A stretch of DNA of 53,349 nt from Clostridium acetireducens DSM 10703 (lineage in GTDB: Bacteria > Bacillota > Clostridia > Clostridiales > Clostridiaceae): contig NZ_LZFO01000015.1 in the NCBI RefSeq assembly GCF_001758365.1, forward strand, positions 1-53,349. Reading direction: 5' to 3'. The notes under the pieces were generated by a model, which worked only from the letters and a program-made list of their open reading frames with translations, ran no database searches and was not told the origin of the DNA. Made by a program: the position numbers and the translations under genes. Shown here one piece after another: positions 45,161-53,349 of the stretch. Each line of letters starts with the position of its first letter. The first letter of the stretch is position 1.

Positions 45161-46507
45161 TTGCAAATAAATCTAACTAAAAGTGTTACACTTACTCCTG
45201 TACAAATATTGGCATTGGGTTTTGCTATAGTAATTTTTATAGGAGCATTTTTATTACATTTACCTATATCTTCTCAAAGTGGCACATCTACTCCTTTTGT
45301 AGATTGTTTTTTTGTATCAACTTCTGCTACTTGTGTTACAGGGCTTGTAACAGTAGATACAGGAACTAATTGGACTTATTTTGGAAAAACAGTAATAATG
45401 TTTTTAATAGAAATTGGTGGATTAGGATTTATGTCTTTTGCTACTTTATTTGCTTTAATTTTAGGTAAAAAAATTACACTTAAAGAAAGATTAGTAATGC
45501 AAGAAGCTTTAAATTCTTTTAATTTACAAGGATTAGTAAAGATGGCTAAGTATATATTAATGTTTACTTTTTCCATAGAAGGAGCAGGAGCAATCCTTTT
45601 ATCTACTCAGTTTATTCCACAGTTTGGACTAGCAAAGGGAATATATTATAGTATATTTCATGCTATTTCTGCATTTTGTAATGCAGGAATAGATTTGATT
45701 GGAAATTTTAGAAGTGTAACTCCTTATTATGATAATCCTGTTATTATACTAACAATTGGAGGATTAATCGTAACTGGAGGTTTAGGATTTTATGTATGGC
45801 AAGAAATATATAGTTATGAATCTGAAAAGAGACTTTCTCTTCATTCAAAAGTGGTAATAGGAGCTACAATTTCTTTAATAATAGTAGGAGCTATTTTAAT
45901 ATATTTATTTGAGATGAATAATCCTAGTACAATAAAAAATATGGCTATAAAAGATAAATTATTATCTTCACTTTTTGCATCTATTTCTCCTAGGACAGCA
46001 GGTTTTAATTCTATTTCTACATCAGAGATGACTACAGCTTCAAGATTTTTAACTATTATACTTATGTTTATAGGAGGTTCTCCAGGTTCTACAGCAGGAG
46101 GAATTAAAACTACTACTGCAGCATTACTTTTTATGACAGTTATATCTGTTATAAAAGGAAGAGAAGATACAGAAATGTTTGAAAGAAGGCTTTCAAAACA
46201 AATTGTATATAGAGCATTAGCTATAACTGTTATAAGTTTATGTTTAGTTGTAACAGTAACAATAGTATTGTCTATTACTGAAAAAGGAGCAAGTTTAGAG
46301 TATCTTTTATATGAAGCTACTTCAGCTTTTGGAACAGTTGGTTTAACATTAGGATTGACAACTAAACTAACTGTGGCAGGAAAAATAATTTTAGCATTTA
46401 CTATGTATGCTGGAAGAGTGGGTCCATTAACTTTAGCTTTAGCTTTTGCAGCTAAAAATAGTAATAATTCTATAAAATATCCTGAGGATAAAATATTAGT
46501 AGGTTAG
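45161..46507 (+). CDS. ktrB: Potassium uptake membrane subunit, TrkH/KtrB
   Basis: 448-residue ion-conducting membrane protein. It starts at TTG 45161 because AAGGTGA lies five bases upstream; the in-frame ATG 45146 has no site. Four M1-P-M2-like repeats are visible with filter-type loops such as STSATCVTGLVTVDTGTNW, ISAFCNAGID, SPRTAGFNSIST and SAFGTVGLTLG. Its length suits KtrB rather than the longer TrkH. ktrA follows 10 bp later. Confidence 0.92.
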   Translation: MQINLTKSVTLTPVQILALGFAIVIFIGAFLLHLPISSQSGTSTPFVDCFFVSTSATCVTGLVTVDTGTNWTYFGKTVIMFLIEIGGLGFMSFATLFALILGKKITLKERLVMQEALNSFNLQGLVKMAKYILMFTFSIEGAGAILLSTQFIPQFGLAKGIYYSIFHAISAFCNAGIDLIGNFRSVTPYYDNPVIILTIGGLIVTGGLGFYVWQEIYSYESEKRLSLHSKVVIGATISLIIVGAILIYLFEMNNPSTIKNMAIKDKLLSSLFASISPRTAGFNSISTSEMTTASRFLTIILMFIGGSPGSTAGGIKTTTAALLFMTVISVIKGREDTEMFERRLSKQIVYRALAITVISLCLVVTVTIVLSITEKGASLEYLLYEATSAFGTVGLTLGLTTKLTVAGKIILAFTMYAGRVGPLTLALAFAAKNSNNSIKYPEDKILVG

Positions 46508-46517
46508 GAGTGAAAAT

Positions 46518-47180
46518 ATGAGCAAAAAACAATTTATTGTAATTGGATTAGGGAGGTTTGGCAGTTCGGTTGCTAAAACTTTATATGCTCTTGGAAATGA
46601 TGTTTTAGCTATAGATTCAGATGAGGATAAAGTTCAAAATGTTGCAGATAGTGTTACTCATTCTATTCAATTAGATGGCACAGATGAAAATAGTTTAAAA
46701 TCTTTGGGTATAGGAAATTTTGATGTAGCTGTGGTAACTATAGGTTCAGATTTACAAGCTAGTGTATTGGTTACTTTAATAATTAAAGAATTAGGCGTTA
46801 AAAATATAATAGCTAAGGCAAACAATGAATTGCACGCAAAAGTACTGTATAAAATAGGTGCAGATAGGGTTATACTACCAGAAAGAGACATGGGAGTCAG
46901 AGTAGCTCATAATCTTGTATCAACTAATATATTAGATTATATAGAACTTTCACAAGATTATAGCATTGCTGAAATAGCCAGTCCTTCTGAATGGTATGGA
47001 AAAACTTTAGATGAATTAAATGTTAGAGCTAATTATGGTATAAATATAGTAGCTATAAAAAGAGAAAATGATATAAATGTTTCACCTGCAGCAGAAGATA
47101 CAATAAAACCTGGAGATATTATTGTAGCTATAGGAAGTACTTCGGAATTAAGTAAACTTGAAAATTTCATAACAAAATAA
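46518..47180 (+). CDS. ktrA: Potassium uptake regulatory subunit, KtrA/TrkA
   Basis: 220-residue cytoplasmic RCK protein. The N-terminal Rossmann domain has the loop GLGRFGSSVAKTLY and AIDSDEDKVQ. The C-terminal TrkA_C domain (about 140-220) contains KPGDIIVAIGSTSEL. It gates KtrB with nucleotide binding. AGGAGTG precedes the ATG. Confidence 0.93.
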   Translation: MSKKQFIVIGLGRFGSSVAKTLYALGNDVLAIDSDEDKVQNVADSVTHSIQLDGTDENSLKSLGIGNFDVAVVTIGSDLQASVLVTLIIKELGVKNIIAKANNELHAKVLYKIGADRVILPERDMGVRVAHNLVSTNILDYIELSQDYSIAEIASPSEWYGKTLDELNVRANYGINIVAIKRENDINVSPAAEDTIKPGDIIVAIGSTSELSKLENFITK

Positions 47181-47192
47181 AAGGTGATAAAA

Positions 47193-47987
47193 TTGAACAA
47201 AATTACAAGCAAGGAAAATGCTATAATAAAGGAAACAAAAAAGTTAAGAGATAATAAAAAATACAGAATGAAAAATAAACAATTTATAATAGAAGGATTT
47301 AGGTTTGTAGAAGAAGCTTTAAAGTCTAATTTTCATGTTTCTACAATTTTTATATCAGATTCAGCATATGAAAAAGAGAAAATTCATAGTTTTTTAAATA
47401 TTAAAAATAATGTAAAATTATATGTTGTAAAAGATTTTATATTAAAGTATATTTGCAGTACAGATAATCCTCAAGGAATAGCTGCTATTGTAGATTATAA
47501 TAATATAAAAATTAAAAATGAAAAAGGTTTTTATATATTAGTAGATAAAATACAAGATCCGGGAAATATGGGTACTATAATTAGAACAGCTCATGCATCT
47601 GGAGCTTTAGGAGTAATATATACAAAAGGAACAGTAGATGTATATAATGAAAAAACTTTAAGGTCAACTATGGGGTCTATATTTTATGTACCTATAATAG
47701 AAGATGAAGATTTAAGTATAACAAAGTCATTGAAAAATCAAGGATTTAAGCTTATAGGTAGTTCTTTAGAATCTGAGAAAAATTTTTATAATTTAAGTTT
47801 AAAAGATAAAATTATAATATCTGTAGGTAATGAGGGAAATGGATTAAGTAAAGAAGTATACGATTTATGTGATATATTATGTAAAATACCTATGCCTGGA
47901 AATGCTGAATCATTAAATGCAGCTATAGCTTCAGCAATAATGATGTTTGAAATAGTAAGGCAAAATTCAGTAAATATAAATAAATAA
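47193..47987 (+). CDS. TrmH/SpoU-family RNA 2'-O-methyltransferase
   Basis: 264-residue SPOUT methyltransferase from TTG 47193, five bases after AAGGTGA; the GTG at 47184 lies in the site. The N-terminal substrate-binding domain has RMKNKQFIIEGFRFVEEAL. The knotted catalytic domain has VDKIQDPGNMGTIIRTA, VGNEGNGLSKEV and PMPGNAESLNAAIASAI. It probably methylates rRNA (RlmB/YsgA-like); the target nucleotide is unknown. It starts 12 bp after ktrA. Confidence 0.88.
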   Translation: MNKITSKENAIIKETKKLRDNKKYRMKNKQFIIEGFRFVEEALKSNFHVSTIFISDSAYEKEKIHSFLNIKNNVKLYVVKDFILKYICSTDNPQGIAAIVDYNNIKIKNEKGFYILVDKIQDPGNMGTIIRTAHASGALGVIYTKGTVDVYNEKTLRSTMGSIFYVPIIEDEDLSITKSLKNQGFKLIGSSLESEKNFYNLSLKDKIIISVGNEGNGLSKEVYDLCDILCKIPMPGNAESLNAAIASAIMMFEIVRQNSVNINK

Positions 47988-48016
47988 TTGACATTTAACC
48001 TAAATAAATATAAAAT
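47988..48016 (+). promoter_or_regulatory. pheS leader promoter candidate
   Basis: TTGACA at 47988-47993 with TAAAAT at 48011-48016 (17-base spacer). An overlapping TATAAA at 48009 would have a shorter spacer. The T-box leader begins downstream. Confidence 0.55.
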
Positions 48017-48039
48017 TTGAGTTAAGGTAAATATTAATA

Positions 48040-48282
48040 TGTTAAACTATGAAAGAGAGAGTAAGTATAAAGTTCTTAACAGGGATAAAAAGTCTTTGAC
48101 TGGAAGCTTTTTTTAAAAACTTTATATTGAAGTTCACTCTGGAGTTCTAGTTGTGAAGTTTAAGTAGCAATTAGCGGTTAGTTTTCCGATAAAAAATAAG
48201 TGGGTATTTTATTATATGCCAACTAGGGTGGTACCGCGGATAGAAGTTCGTCCCTTTATAGGGAGGAACTTTTTATTTTATT
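48040..48282 (+). promoter_or_regulatory. T-box leader of pheST (specifier TTC, Phe)
   Basis: The T-box AGGGTGGTACCGCG lies at 48225-48238. A terminator pairing AAGTTCGTCCC with GGGAGGAACTT and a T-run follows at 48244-48276. TTC at 48133-48135, followed by AC, occupies the specifier position. Confidence 0.9.
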
Positions 48283-48333
48283 AAATATAATATAAGCTAA
48301 ATATAGCACTATAAATTGAAAGGAGTTTATACT

Positions 48334-49353
48334 ATGAAGAAAAAACTTGAAGATATAAGGAATAGCGCATTGGAAGAATTAAAAAAAGCAGCTAATATAT
48401 CAGATATAGAAAAAGTAAAAGTGAAATATTTGGGAAAAAAGGGAGAGCTAACTTCTGTATTAAAGAGTATGGGAAAACTTTCTAAAGAGGAAAGACCTGT
48501 AATAGGTAAGCTAGCTAATGAAATTAAATGTTATGTTGAAAATTTTGTAGAAGAATCTTTAGGTAAATTAAAATCAAAAGAAAAAGAAAATAAGATAAAT
48601 AGTGAATTTATAGATATATCTATGCCAGGAAGAAGACAAACAATAGGTAAAAAACATCCTCTAGAGCAAACTTTAGAAAATATGAAAGAAATATTTATTT
48701 CTATGGGATTTACTGTAGAAGAAGGTCCAGAAGTGGAAAAAGATTATTATAATTTTGAAGCCCTAAATATACCTAAAAATCATCCTGCTAGAGGAGAACA
48801 AGATACTTTTTATATAAATAATAATATTTTATTGAGAACTCAAACATCACCAGTACAAGTAAGAACAATGGAAAAACAAAAGCCACCTATAAAAATGATA
48901 TCCCCAGGAAAAGTATATAGATCTGACGCAGTAGATGCTACTCATTCACCAATATTTTTCCAAATGGAGGGTTTGGTAGTAGATAAGGGTATAACTTTTG
49001 CAGATTTAAAAGGAACTTTAGAATTATTTGCAAAAAAAATGTTTGGAGATAGTATAAGAACCAAATTTAGACCACACCATTTTCCTTTTACAGAACCTTC
49101 AGCAGAAATGGATGCATCTTGTTTTGTTTGTAATGGTAAGGGATGCAGAGTTTGTAAAGGTGAAGGATGGATTGAACTACTAGGTGGAGGAATGGTGCAT
49201 CCTCAAGTTTTAAAAAATTGTGGTATTGATCCTGATATATACAGTGGATTTGCTTTTGGATTTGGTGTAGATAGAATGGTTATGCTTAAATATGGAATAG
49301 ATGATATAAGACAACTTTATGAAAGTGATATGAGATTTTTAAATCAATTTTAA
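48334..49353 (+). CDS. pheS: Phenylalanyl-tRNA synthetase alpha subunit
   Basis: 339-residue catalytic subunit. The N-terminal coiled-coil arm is followed by the class II core with [36 protein letters not shown] and the zinc-type [20 protein letters not shown] 48334 follows AAAGGAG; an in-frame TTG upstream overlaps that site. pheT follows 38 bp later. Confidence 0.97.
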   Translation: MKKKLEDIRNSALEELKKAANISDIEKVKVKYLGKKGELTSVLKSMGKLSKEERPVIGKLANEIKCYVENFVEESLGKLKSKEKENKINSEFIDISMPGRRQTIGKKHPLEQTLENMKEIFISMGFTVEEGPEVEKDYYNFEALNIPKNHPARGEQDTFYINNNILLRTQTSPVQVRTMEKQKPPIKMISPGKVYRSDAVDATHSPIFFQMEGLVVDKGITFADLKGTLELFAKKMFGDSIRTKFRPHHFPFTEPSAEMDASCFVCNGKGCRVCKGEGWIELLGGGMVHPQVLKNCGIDPDIYSGFAFGFGVDRMVMLKYGIDDIRQLYESDMRFLNQF

Positions 49354-49391
49354 TATAGCATTAATTTAAATAGTATTAAGGAGGAATATCA

Positions 49392-51770
49392 ATGAGAGTA
49401 CCAATAAGATGGCTTAAAGATTATATAGATATAGATATAAATGCTAATGATTTAGCAGATGAATTAACATTATCTGGTTCAAAAGTTGAAGAAGTTATAA
49501 TTACTGGAGAGGAAATTCAAAATGTTGTTACAGGTAAAATATTAAAAATAGAATCTCATCCAGATGCAGATAAATTAGTAGTATGTGAAGTAGATATTGA
49601 TTCAAAAGAAAATATCCAAATAGTAACAGCTGCTAAAAATATGAAAGAGCAAGATATTGTACCGGTAGCTTTACATGGAGCTACATTACATGGAGGATTA
49701 AAAATAAAAAAGGGAAAACTTAGAGGAGTAGTATCTAATGGAATGTTTTGCTCTGAAGAAGAACTTGGAATAGCAGATGAAAAAGAAGTAGATGGACTTA
49801 TGATACTTCCAGCAGATACTCCTGTTGGAAAAGATATAAAAGAAGTTTTAGGAATGAATAGTGCTATATTAGATTTAGAAATAACATCTAATAGACCAGA
49901 TTGCTTGAGTATATTAGGAATAGCTAGAGAAGTATCAGCAGTATTAGATAAAAAATACAATATTCCAGCTTTAAATTACAATTCTGCTTATAAGCAAAAT
50001 GTAAATGATTTATTAAAAGTAGATATTAAAGATAAATTATGCAAAAGATATATGGCAAGAGGAGTTAAAAACGTAGTTATAAAAGAATCACCAAAATGGA
50101 TGCAAGAAAGGTTATTAGAAGCAGGTGTTAGACCTATAAATAACATTGTAGATATAACTAATTTTGTGATGATAGAATTTGGTCAGCCTATGCATGCTTT
50201 TGATGCAAGACAAATAACTTCAAAAAAAATAGTTGTAGATAGAGCAAAAGATGGAGAAAAATTTATTACTTTAGATGAACAAGAAAGAACATTAACATCG
50301 GATATGTTAACTATAAAAGACAATGATAAAACAATAGCTCTTGCTGGGGTTATGGGTGGAATGAATTCTGAAGTTAAAGATGATACTAAAGAAGTAATTT
50401 TTGAATGTGCAAATTTTGATGGCACTAATATAAGAGTAACTTCTAAAAAAGTAGGAATAAGAACAGAATCTTCATCAAGATTTGAAAAGGAATTAGATCC
50501 AAACGTTATAGGTATGGCTATGGATAGAGCTTGTAATTTGGTAGAAGAACTAGCTGCAGGAGAAGTAATGGAAGGAACAATAGATGTATATAATGAAAAA
50601 ATATTTCCTAAAGTATTAGAAGTTGATTATAATTGGATTAACAATTTTTTAGGTACTGAAATAAGTAAAGAAAATATGAAAAATTATTTAGATAGATTAG
50701 AATTAAACACAGAAATAAAAGAAGATTTATTGATAATCAACGTACCTACTTTTAGAATTGATATTAATATAAAAGAAGATATTGCGGAAGAAATAGCTAG
50801 AATATATGGATATAACAATGTACAATGTACTACAATTAAGAGTTCTGCTATGAAATCAGGGAAAAATATAAAACAAGTGTTAGAAGGAAAAATAATAGAA
50901 TCAATGTTAGCTAGTGGGCTTAATCAAGCTATTACATATTCTTTAGTTAGTCCAAAAATATTTAATAAAATACTTTTACCAGAAGATAGCGAACTTAGAA
51001 ATACTATAACTATTAGAAATCCTTTAGGTGAAGATTATAGTATAATGAGAACAACTACAATTCCGTCTATGATGGAGGCTTTAGCTAGAAATTATTCAAG
51101 AAATAATGAAAAAGCTAGATTGTTTGAATTAGGAAAAGTATATATACCAAATAAAGATGAAAATCAACTTCCAGAAGAAAGAAATGTGCTTACTATAGGT
51201 ATGTATGGAGAAGCAGATTACTTTGATTTAAAAGGTGTAGTTGAAAATTTAATAGATAATTTAGGAATACAAAATGTATCTTTTAAAAGAGAAAGTAATA
51301 ATGTAACTTTTCATCCAGGAAAAACAGCAGCATTATATGTAAACAAAGAGTATATAGGAGTATTAGGTGAAATACATCCAGATGTTGAGGAAAACTATGA
51401 TATAGAAGAAAATTGCTATATTGCAGAATTAAACTTAGATATTTTATGTAAAAGTGCAAATATAGATAAAAAATATAAACCACTACCTAAGTTCCCTGCA
51501 GTTACAAGAGATATTGCTTTAATTGTAGATGATAATGTACTTGTAGAAGAAATAGAAAATATAATTTTAAACCAAGGTGGAAAAATGGTGGAATGTGTAA
51601 ATTTATTTGATGTTTATAAAGGGAAACAAGTACCTGAAGGTAAAAAAAGTATAGCTTATTCTATAACTTATAGACTTGAAAATAAAACTTTAACAGATAA
51701 GGAAGTAAAAAAAGTTCATGATAAAATAGTAAGAACTTTAGAAAACAAATTAGGAGCTCATCTTAGATAG
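49392..51770 (+). CDS. pheT: Phenylalanyl-tRNA synthetase beta subunit
   Basis: 792-residue subunit. Its parts are an N-terminal tRNA-binding domain (EMAP-like, [18 protein letters not shown], about 45-62), a B3/B4 editing domain ([20 protein letters not shown]), a B5 domain, the class II-like core and a C-terminal anticodon-binding FDX-ACB domain ([18 protein letters not shown]). The AAGGAGGAAT site is strong. It forms the heterotetramer with PheS. Confidence 0.97.
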   Translation: MRVPIRWLKDYIDIDINANDLADELTLSGSKVEEVIITGEEIQNVVTGKILKIESHPDADKLVVCEVDIDSKENIQIVTAAKNMKEQDIVPVALHGATLHGGLKIKKGKLRGVVSNGMFCSEEELGIADEKEVDGLMILPADTPVGKDIKEVLGMNSAILDLEITSNRPDCLSILGIAREVSAVLDKKYNIPALNYNSAYKQNVNDLLKVDIKDKLCKRYMARGVKNVVIKESPKWMQERLLEAGVRPINNIVDITNFVMIEFGQPMHAFDARQITSKKIVVDRAKDGEKFITLDEQERTLTSDMLTIKDNDKTIALAGVMGGMNSEVKDDTKEVIFECANFDGTNIRVTSKKVGIRTESSSRFEKELDPNVIGMAMDRACNLVEELAAGEVMEGTIDVYNEKIFPKVLEVDYNWINNFLGTEISKENMKNYLDRLELNTEIKEDLLIINVPTFRIDINIKEDIAEEIARIYGYNNVQCTTIKSSAMKSGKNIKQVLEGKIIESMLASGLNQAITYSLVSPKIFNKILLPEDSELRNTITIRNPLGEDYSIMRTTTIPSMMEALARNYSRNNEKARLFELGKVYIPNKDENQLPEERNVLTIGMYGEADYFDLKGVVENLIDNLGIQNVSFKRESNNVTFHPGKTAALYVNKEYIGVLGEIHPDVEENYDIEENCYIAELNLDILCKSANIDKKYKPLPKFPAVTRDIALIVDDNVLVEEIENIILNQGGKMVECVNLFDVYKGKQVPEGKKSIAYSITYRLENKTLTDKEVKKVHDKIVRTLENKLGAHLR

Positions 51771-51863
51771 TCTAGCATTGAGTTTAATATATGTTGATTT
51801 TATGTTAAAATATATATAAATAATTTTTGTATTATTTGTTATATTATTTAAGAGGGTGTTTTT

Positions 51864-52451
51864 ATGAAAATGGTAACTATCAATATAAATGGCATAGAAT
51901 ACAACTTAAAGGGCGATGAGAGTGAAGATTATCTACATAAGGTAGCATCTTATGTAGATGGTAAAATAAAAGATATAATGGATAATAACATAAAGTTAAG
52001 TACCTCTGCTGCTGCAGTTTTAGCAGCTCTAAATGTAGCTGATGATATGTTTAAAAAGGAAGAAATATATATAGAACTTAAAAAAAATATTAGTGAAATA
52101 AAGGAAAGAGAAAGTAAATTAAAGGAAAATTTAAAAACATTACAACAAAAGCTACAATATGCTAAAAGTGAAAATGATGAATTAAAGAATAATTTAAAAG
52201 AAAATATAAAAGAAATTAATAATAAAGATACATTAAATAAATTAGAAAATAAATTATTAGAGTTGGAAAAATCTATAGAAGATTATAAAAATGAAAATCA
52301 AAAATTGAATTTAGAAAATAAACAAATGAAATTTGAAATGAAATCTTATAAGTACAAAATAATTAATTTACAGCAGAGACTTATAGAAAATCAGATAGAT
52401 TTAGTAAAAGAAAAAAAACAAAATCATCCTCTTTTAAATGTAGAGCGTTAA
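51864..52451 (+). CDS. zapA: Cell division protein ZapA-like with long coiled coil
   Basis: 195-residue protein. The N-terminal ZapA domain (about 1-75, TININGIEYNLKGDESEDYL and AAAVLAALNVADDMFKKEE) binds FtsZ and helps Z-ring assembly. A long coiled coil of about 120 residues follows, longer than in classical ZapA but common in clostridia. AAGAGGGTG precedes the ATG. Confidence 0.88.
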   Translation: MKMVTININGIEYNLKGDESEDYLHKVASYVDGKIKDIMDNNIKLSTSAAAVLAALNVADDMFKKEEIYIELKKNISEIKERESKLKENLKTLQQKLQYAKSENDELKNNLKENIKEINNKDTLNKLENKLLELEKSIEDYKNENQKLNLENKQMKFEMKSYKYKIINLQQRLIENQIDLVKEKKQNHPLLNVER

Positions 52452-52455
52452 AGTA

Positions 52456-52502
52456 TTAAAAGAGACCTATTTCTTTTGAACGGAAATAGGTCTCTTTTAA
52501 TA
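52456..52502 (+). terminator. Terminator after zapA
   Basis: TTAAAAGAGACCTATTTC and its complement around a 9-base loop; an 18-bp perfect stem. Confidence 0.88.
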
Positions 52503-52561
52503 TATATAATAATATATTGTTAATAGTATAGAAACTATGATTTTCATTAGGGGGGATTATT

Positions 52562-52837
52562 GTGTCCTTTGATTTTTTAAATGAATGTATTTTAGTATTT
52601 GAATCTGATAATGAAGCAAATTTTATATATAACAATATTATTAGAAAAGGATTTAGTATTCAATTAGTTTCAAAACCTTGTGTAATTTCATCGCCATGTA
52701 CTCAATGTATTAAGTTAAGAGAAGAATATATAAATATGGTTAAAAAAGAATCAGAAAAAAATGATATAAAAATAAAAGAAATATACAAAATAATAAAAAA
52801 TGGATATAGAAATTCTTATGAATTAATTTCATTTTAA
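52562..52837 (+). CDS. DUF3343 family protein
   Basis: 91-residue protein matching DUF3343, a putative Se/S carrier family. It has a ferredoxin-like alpha/beta start (CILVFESDNEANFIYNNII), then LVSKPCVISSPCTQCIKL with three cysteines. It starts at GTG 52562 after AGGGGGGA. It lies upstream of the U32 gene, and the function is unproven. A hairpin terminator follows at 52843. Confidence 0.75.
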   Translation: MSFDFLNECILVFESDNEANFIYNNIIRKGFSIQLVSKPCVISSPCTQCIKLREEYINMVKKESEKNDIKIKEIYKIIKNGYRNSYELISF

Positions 52838-52842
52838 AGCAG

Positions 52843-52873
52843 TTCAGGAGTAAAAAACACTCCTGATTTTTAT
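52843..52873 (+). terminator. Terminator after DUF3343 gene
   Basis: CAGGAGT and ACTCCTG with a 7-base loop, followed by ATTTTTAT. Confidence 0.75.
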
Positions 52874-53021
52874 TGCAATAAATAGGCAAAACTAAATTTA
52901 TAAAAAAGATATGAATTACTTACGTATTAAAACTAAGATATAATTAATAGTAAAATTATATAATATATTGTATAATATGATATTGTATAACATGCGGTAT
53001 AATTGTTTAGGAGAGATGAAA

Positions 53022-53108
53022 ATGAAATATATAGAATTATTAGCTCCAGCAGGAAATATGGAAAGTTTATATGCAGCAGTACAATCAGGGGCAAATGCAG
53101 TTTATTTA
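53022..53108 (+). pseudogene. U32 family peptidase, 5' fragment cut by an IS
   Basis: The first 29 codons of a U32 peptidase are recognisable: KYIELLAPAGNMESLYAAVQ, then SGANAVYL. After Leu at 53106-53108 the family sequence (normally GG...FSAR) ends, and unrelated AT-rich sequence follows to a stop at about 53156. I favour ATG 53022, nine bases after AGGAG. U32 members include collagenase-like and tRNA hydroxylation proteins. The window ends before any 3' part, so recovery downstream of the IS cannot be checked. Confidence 0.78.
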
Positions 53109-53349
53109 GACCAGCTAGTAAAAGTCAATAAAAAATTTTTAAAAGTTTATTTTTAAAAAAATGTATGACAAAAAGGCATTGCTCAAAGAACGAACAATAC
53201 AAAAATTGGTAACAGTTTTTGCGGCCGATTAGGCTGCCGGATTATTGGAGTTTTCAAGATACATTTTATGATGAATTTTTGGTAAACGCTGCTCGTATTC
53301 TTTTTGATCACGTAGAACAGCAAAAATATAGTTAACAAGTTTATGCATA
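53109..53349 (-). mobile_element. 3' end of an IS110-like element (continues past the window)
   Basis: From the junction at about 53109, the sequence is unlike the U32 gene. It holds the C-terminus of a transposase-like protein on the minus strand, preceded by about 120 non-coding bases that form the element end. No inverted repeat is obvious, as is usual for IS110 types. The rest of the element lies outside the window. Confidence 0.6.
53229..53349 (-). CDS. Transposase C-terminal fragment, IS110-like
   Basis: Open to the window edge; about 39 residues are visible before the TAA at 53231-53229: MHKLVNYIFAVLRDQ, then KEYEQRLPKIHHKMY. The pattern of HKL, two aromatic residues and AVLRDQ resembles the end of IS110/IS116/IS902 transposases, which are DEDD recombinases. 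The base composition (GC-rich CGGCCG and GGCTGCCGG) differs from the surrounding DNA and suggests foreign origin. The family is assigned from memory of similar C-termini and needs a search. Confidence 0.55.
   Translation of the reverse strand, partial: MHKLVNYIFAVLRDQKEYEQRLPKIHHKMYLENSNNPAA

Noticed and set aside
53109-53156. Continuation of the U32 reading frame to 53156
   Set aside because: The residues after AVYL do not match the U32 family and lie in the IS end; a chance extension to the first stop.

Overview
The window looks like chromosomal DNA of an endospore-forming, low-GC Firmicute, most likely Clostridium sensu stricto (cluster I). Supporting signs are the very AT-rich sequence, strong GGAGG-type ribosome binding sites, T-box leaders on three aminoacyl-tRNA synthetase genes, a lysine riboswitch, a meso-diaminopimelate pathway, two small acid-soluble spore protein genes, a YtxC-type sporulation gene, and a large clostridial 2-hydroxyacyl-CoA dehydratase activase. 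The species cannot be fixed from the sequence alone. The right end runs into an insertion sequence, so the window may stop at an assembly break.

Layout. 1-1400: three small proteins (two of them Cys-rich with hydrophobic cores) and a candidate C-rich structured RNA. 1394-12657: envelope and stress genes, namely perR, a YyaL/DUF255 protein, ferredoxin, an L,D-transpeptidase, an M16 peptidase, recX, a transglutaminase, a polysaccharide deacetylase, a TPR protein and an SsuBC-like ABC permease and ATPase. 12960-18335: a giant 2-hydroxyacyl-CoA dehydratase activase lying between that transporter and its likely substrate-binding lipoprotein. 18400-24628: T-box-controlled valS, folC, a TSCPD protein, a beta-propeller and a DUF4364 protein. 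24740-27388: a spore protein, a PdaB-like deacetylase homologue, an unrecognised gene and a tandem-OB SSB-like protein. 27433-30510: asd-dapA-dapB (minus strand) behind a lysine riboswitch. 30911-36541: the peptide uptake operon oppABCDF.

36580-36939 is the most unusual part: a non-coding, almost perfectly palindromic element with 103-bp identical arms around a GC-rich core that folds into two GGA-loop hairpins. Its outer 21-nt end sequence occurs as solo copies at 12746, 18402 and 25085. 37000-41251: a divergent spore protein, a methyltransferase, hslO, five tRNA genes (Val, Asp, Phe, Gly, Cys), an unrecognised conserved protein and ytxC. 41295-52837: core translation and division genes, namely T-box thrS, L20-leader infC-rpmI-rplT, ktrBA, an rRNA methyltransferase, T-box pheST, zapA and a DUF3343 gene. 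53022-53349: a U32 peptidase gene cut after about 29 codons by the 3' end of an IS110-like element.

Most of the window is ordinary housekeeping DNA. The parts worth a second look are the palindromic element with its dispersed end repeats, the C-rich RNA candidate at 1290-1390, the Cys-rich protein cluster, a deacetylase with Asn in place of the catalytic Asp, and the IS-interrupted U32 gene.
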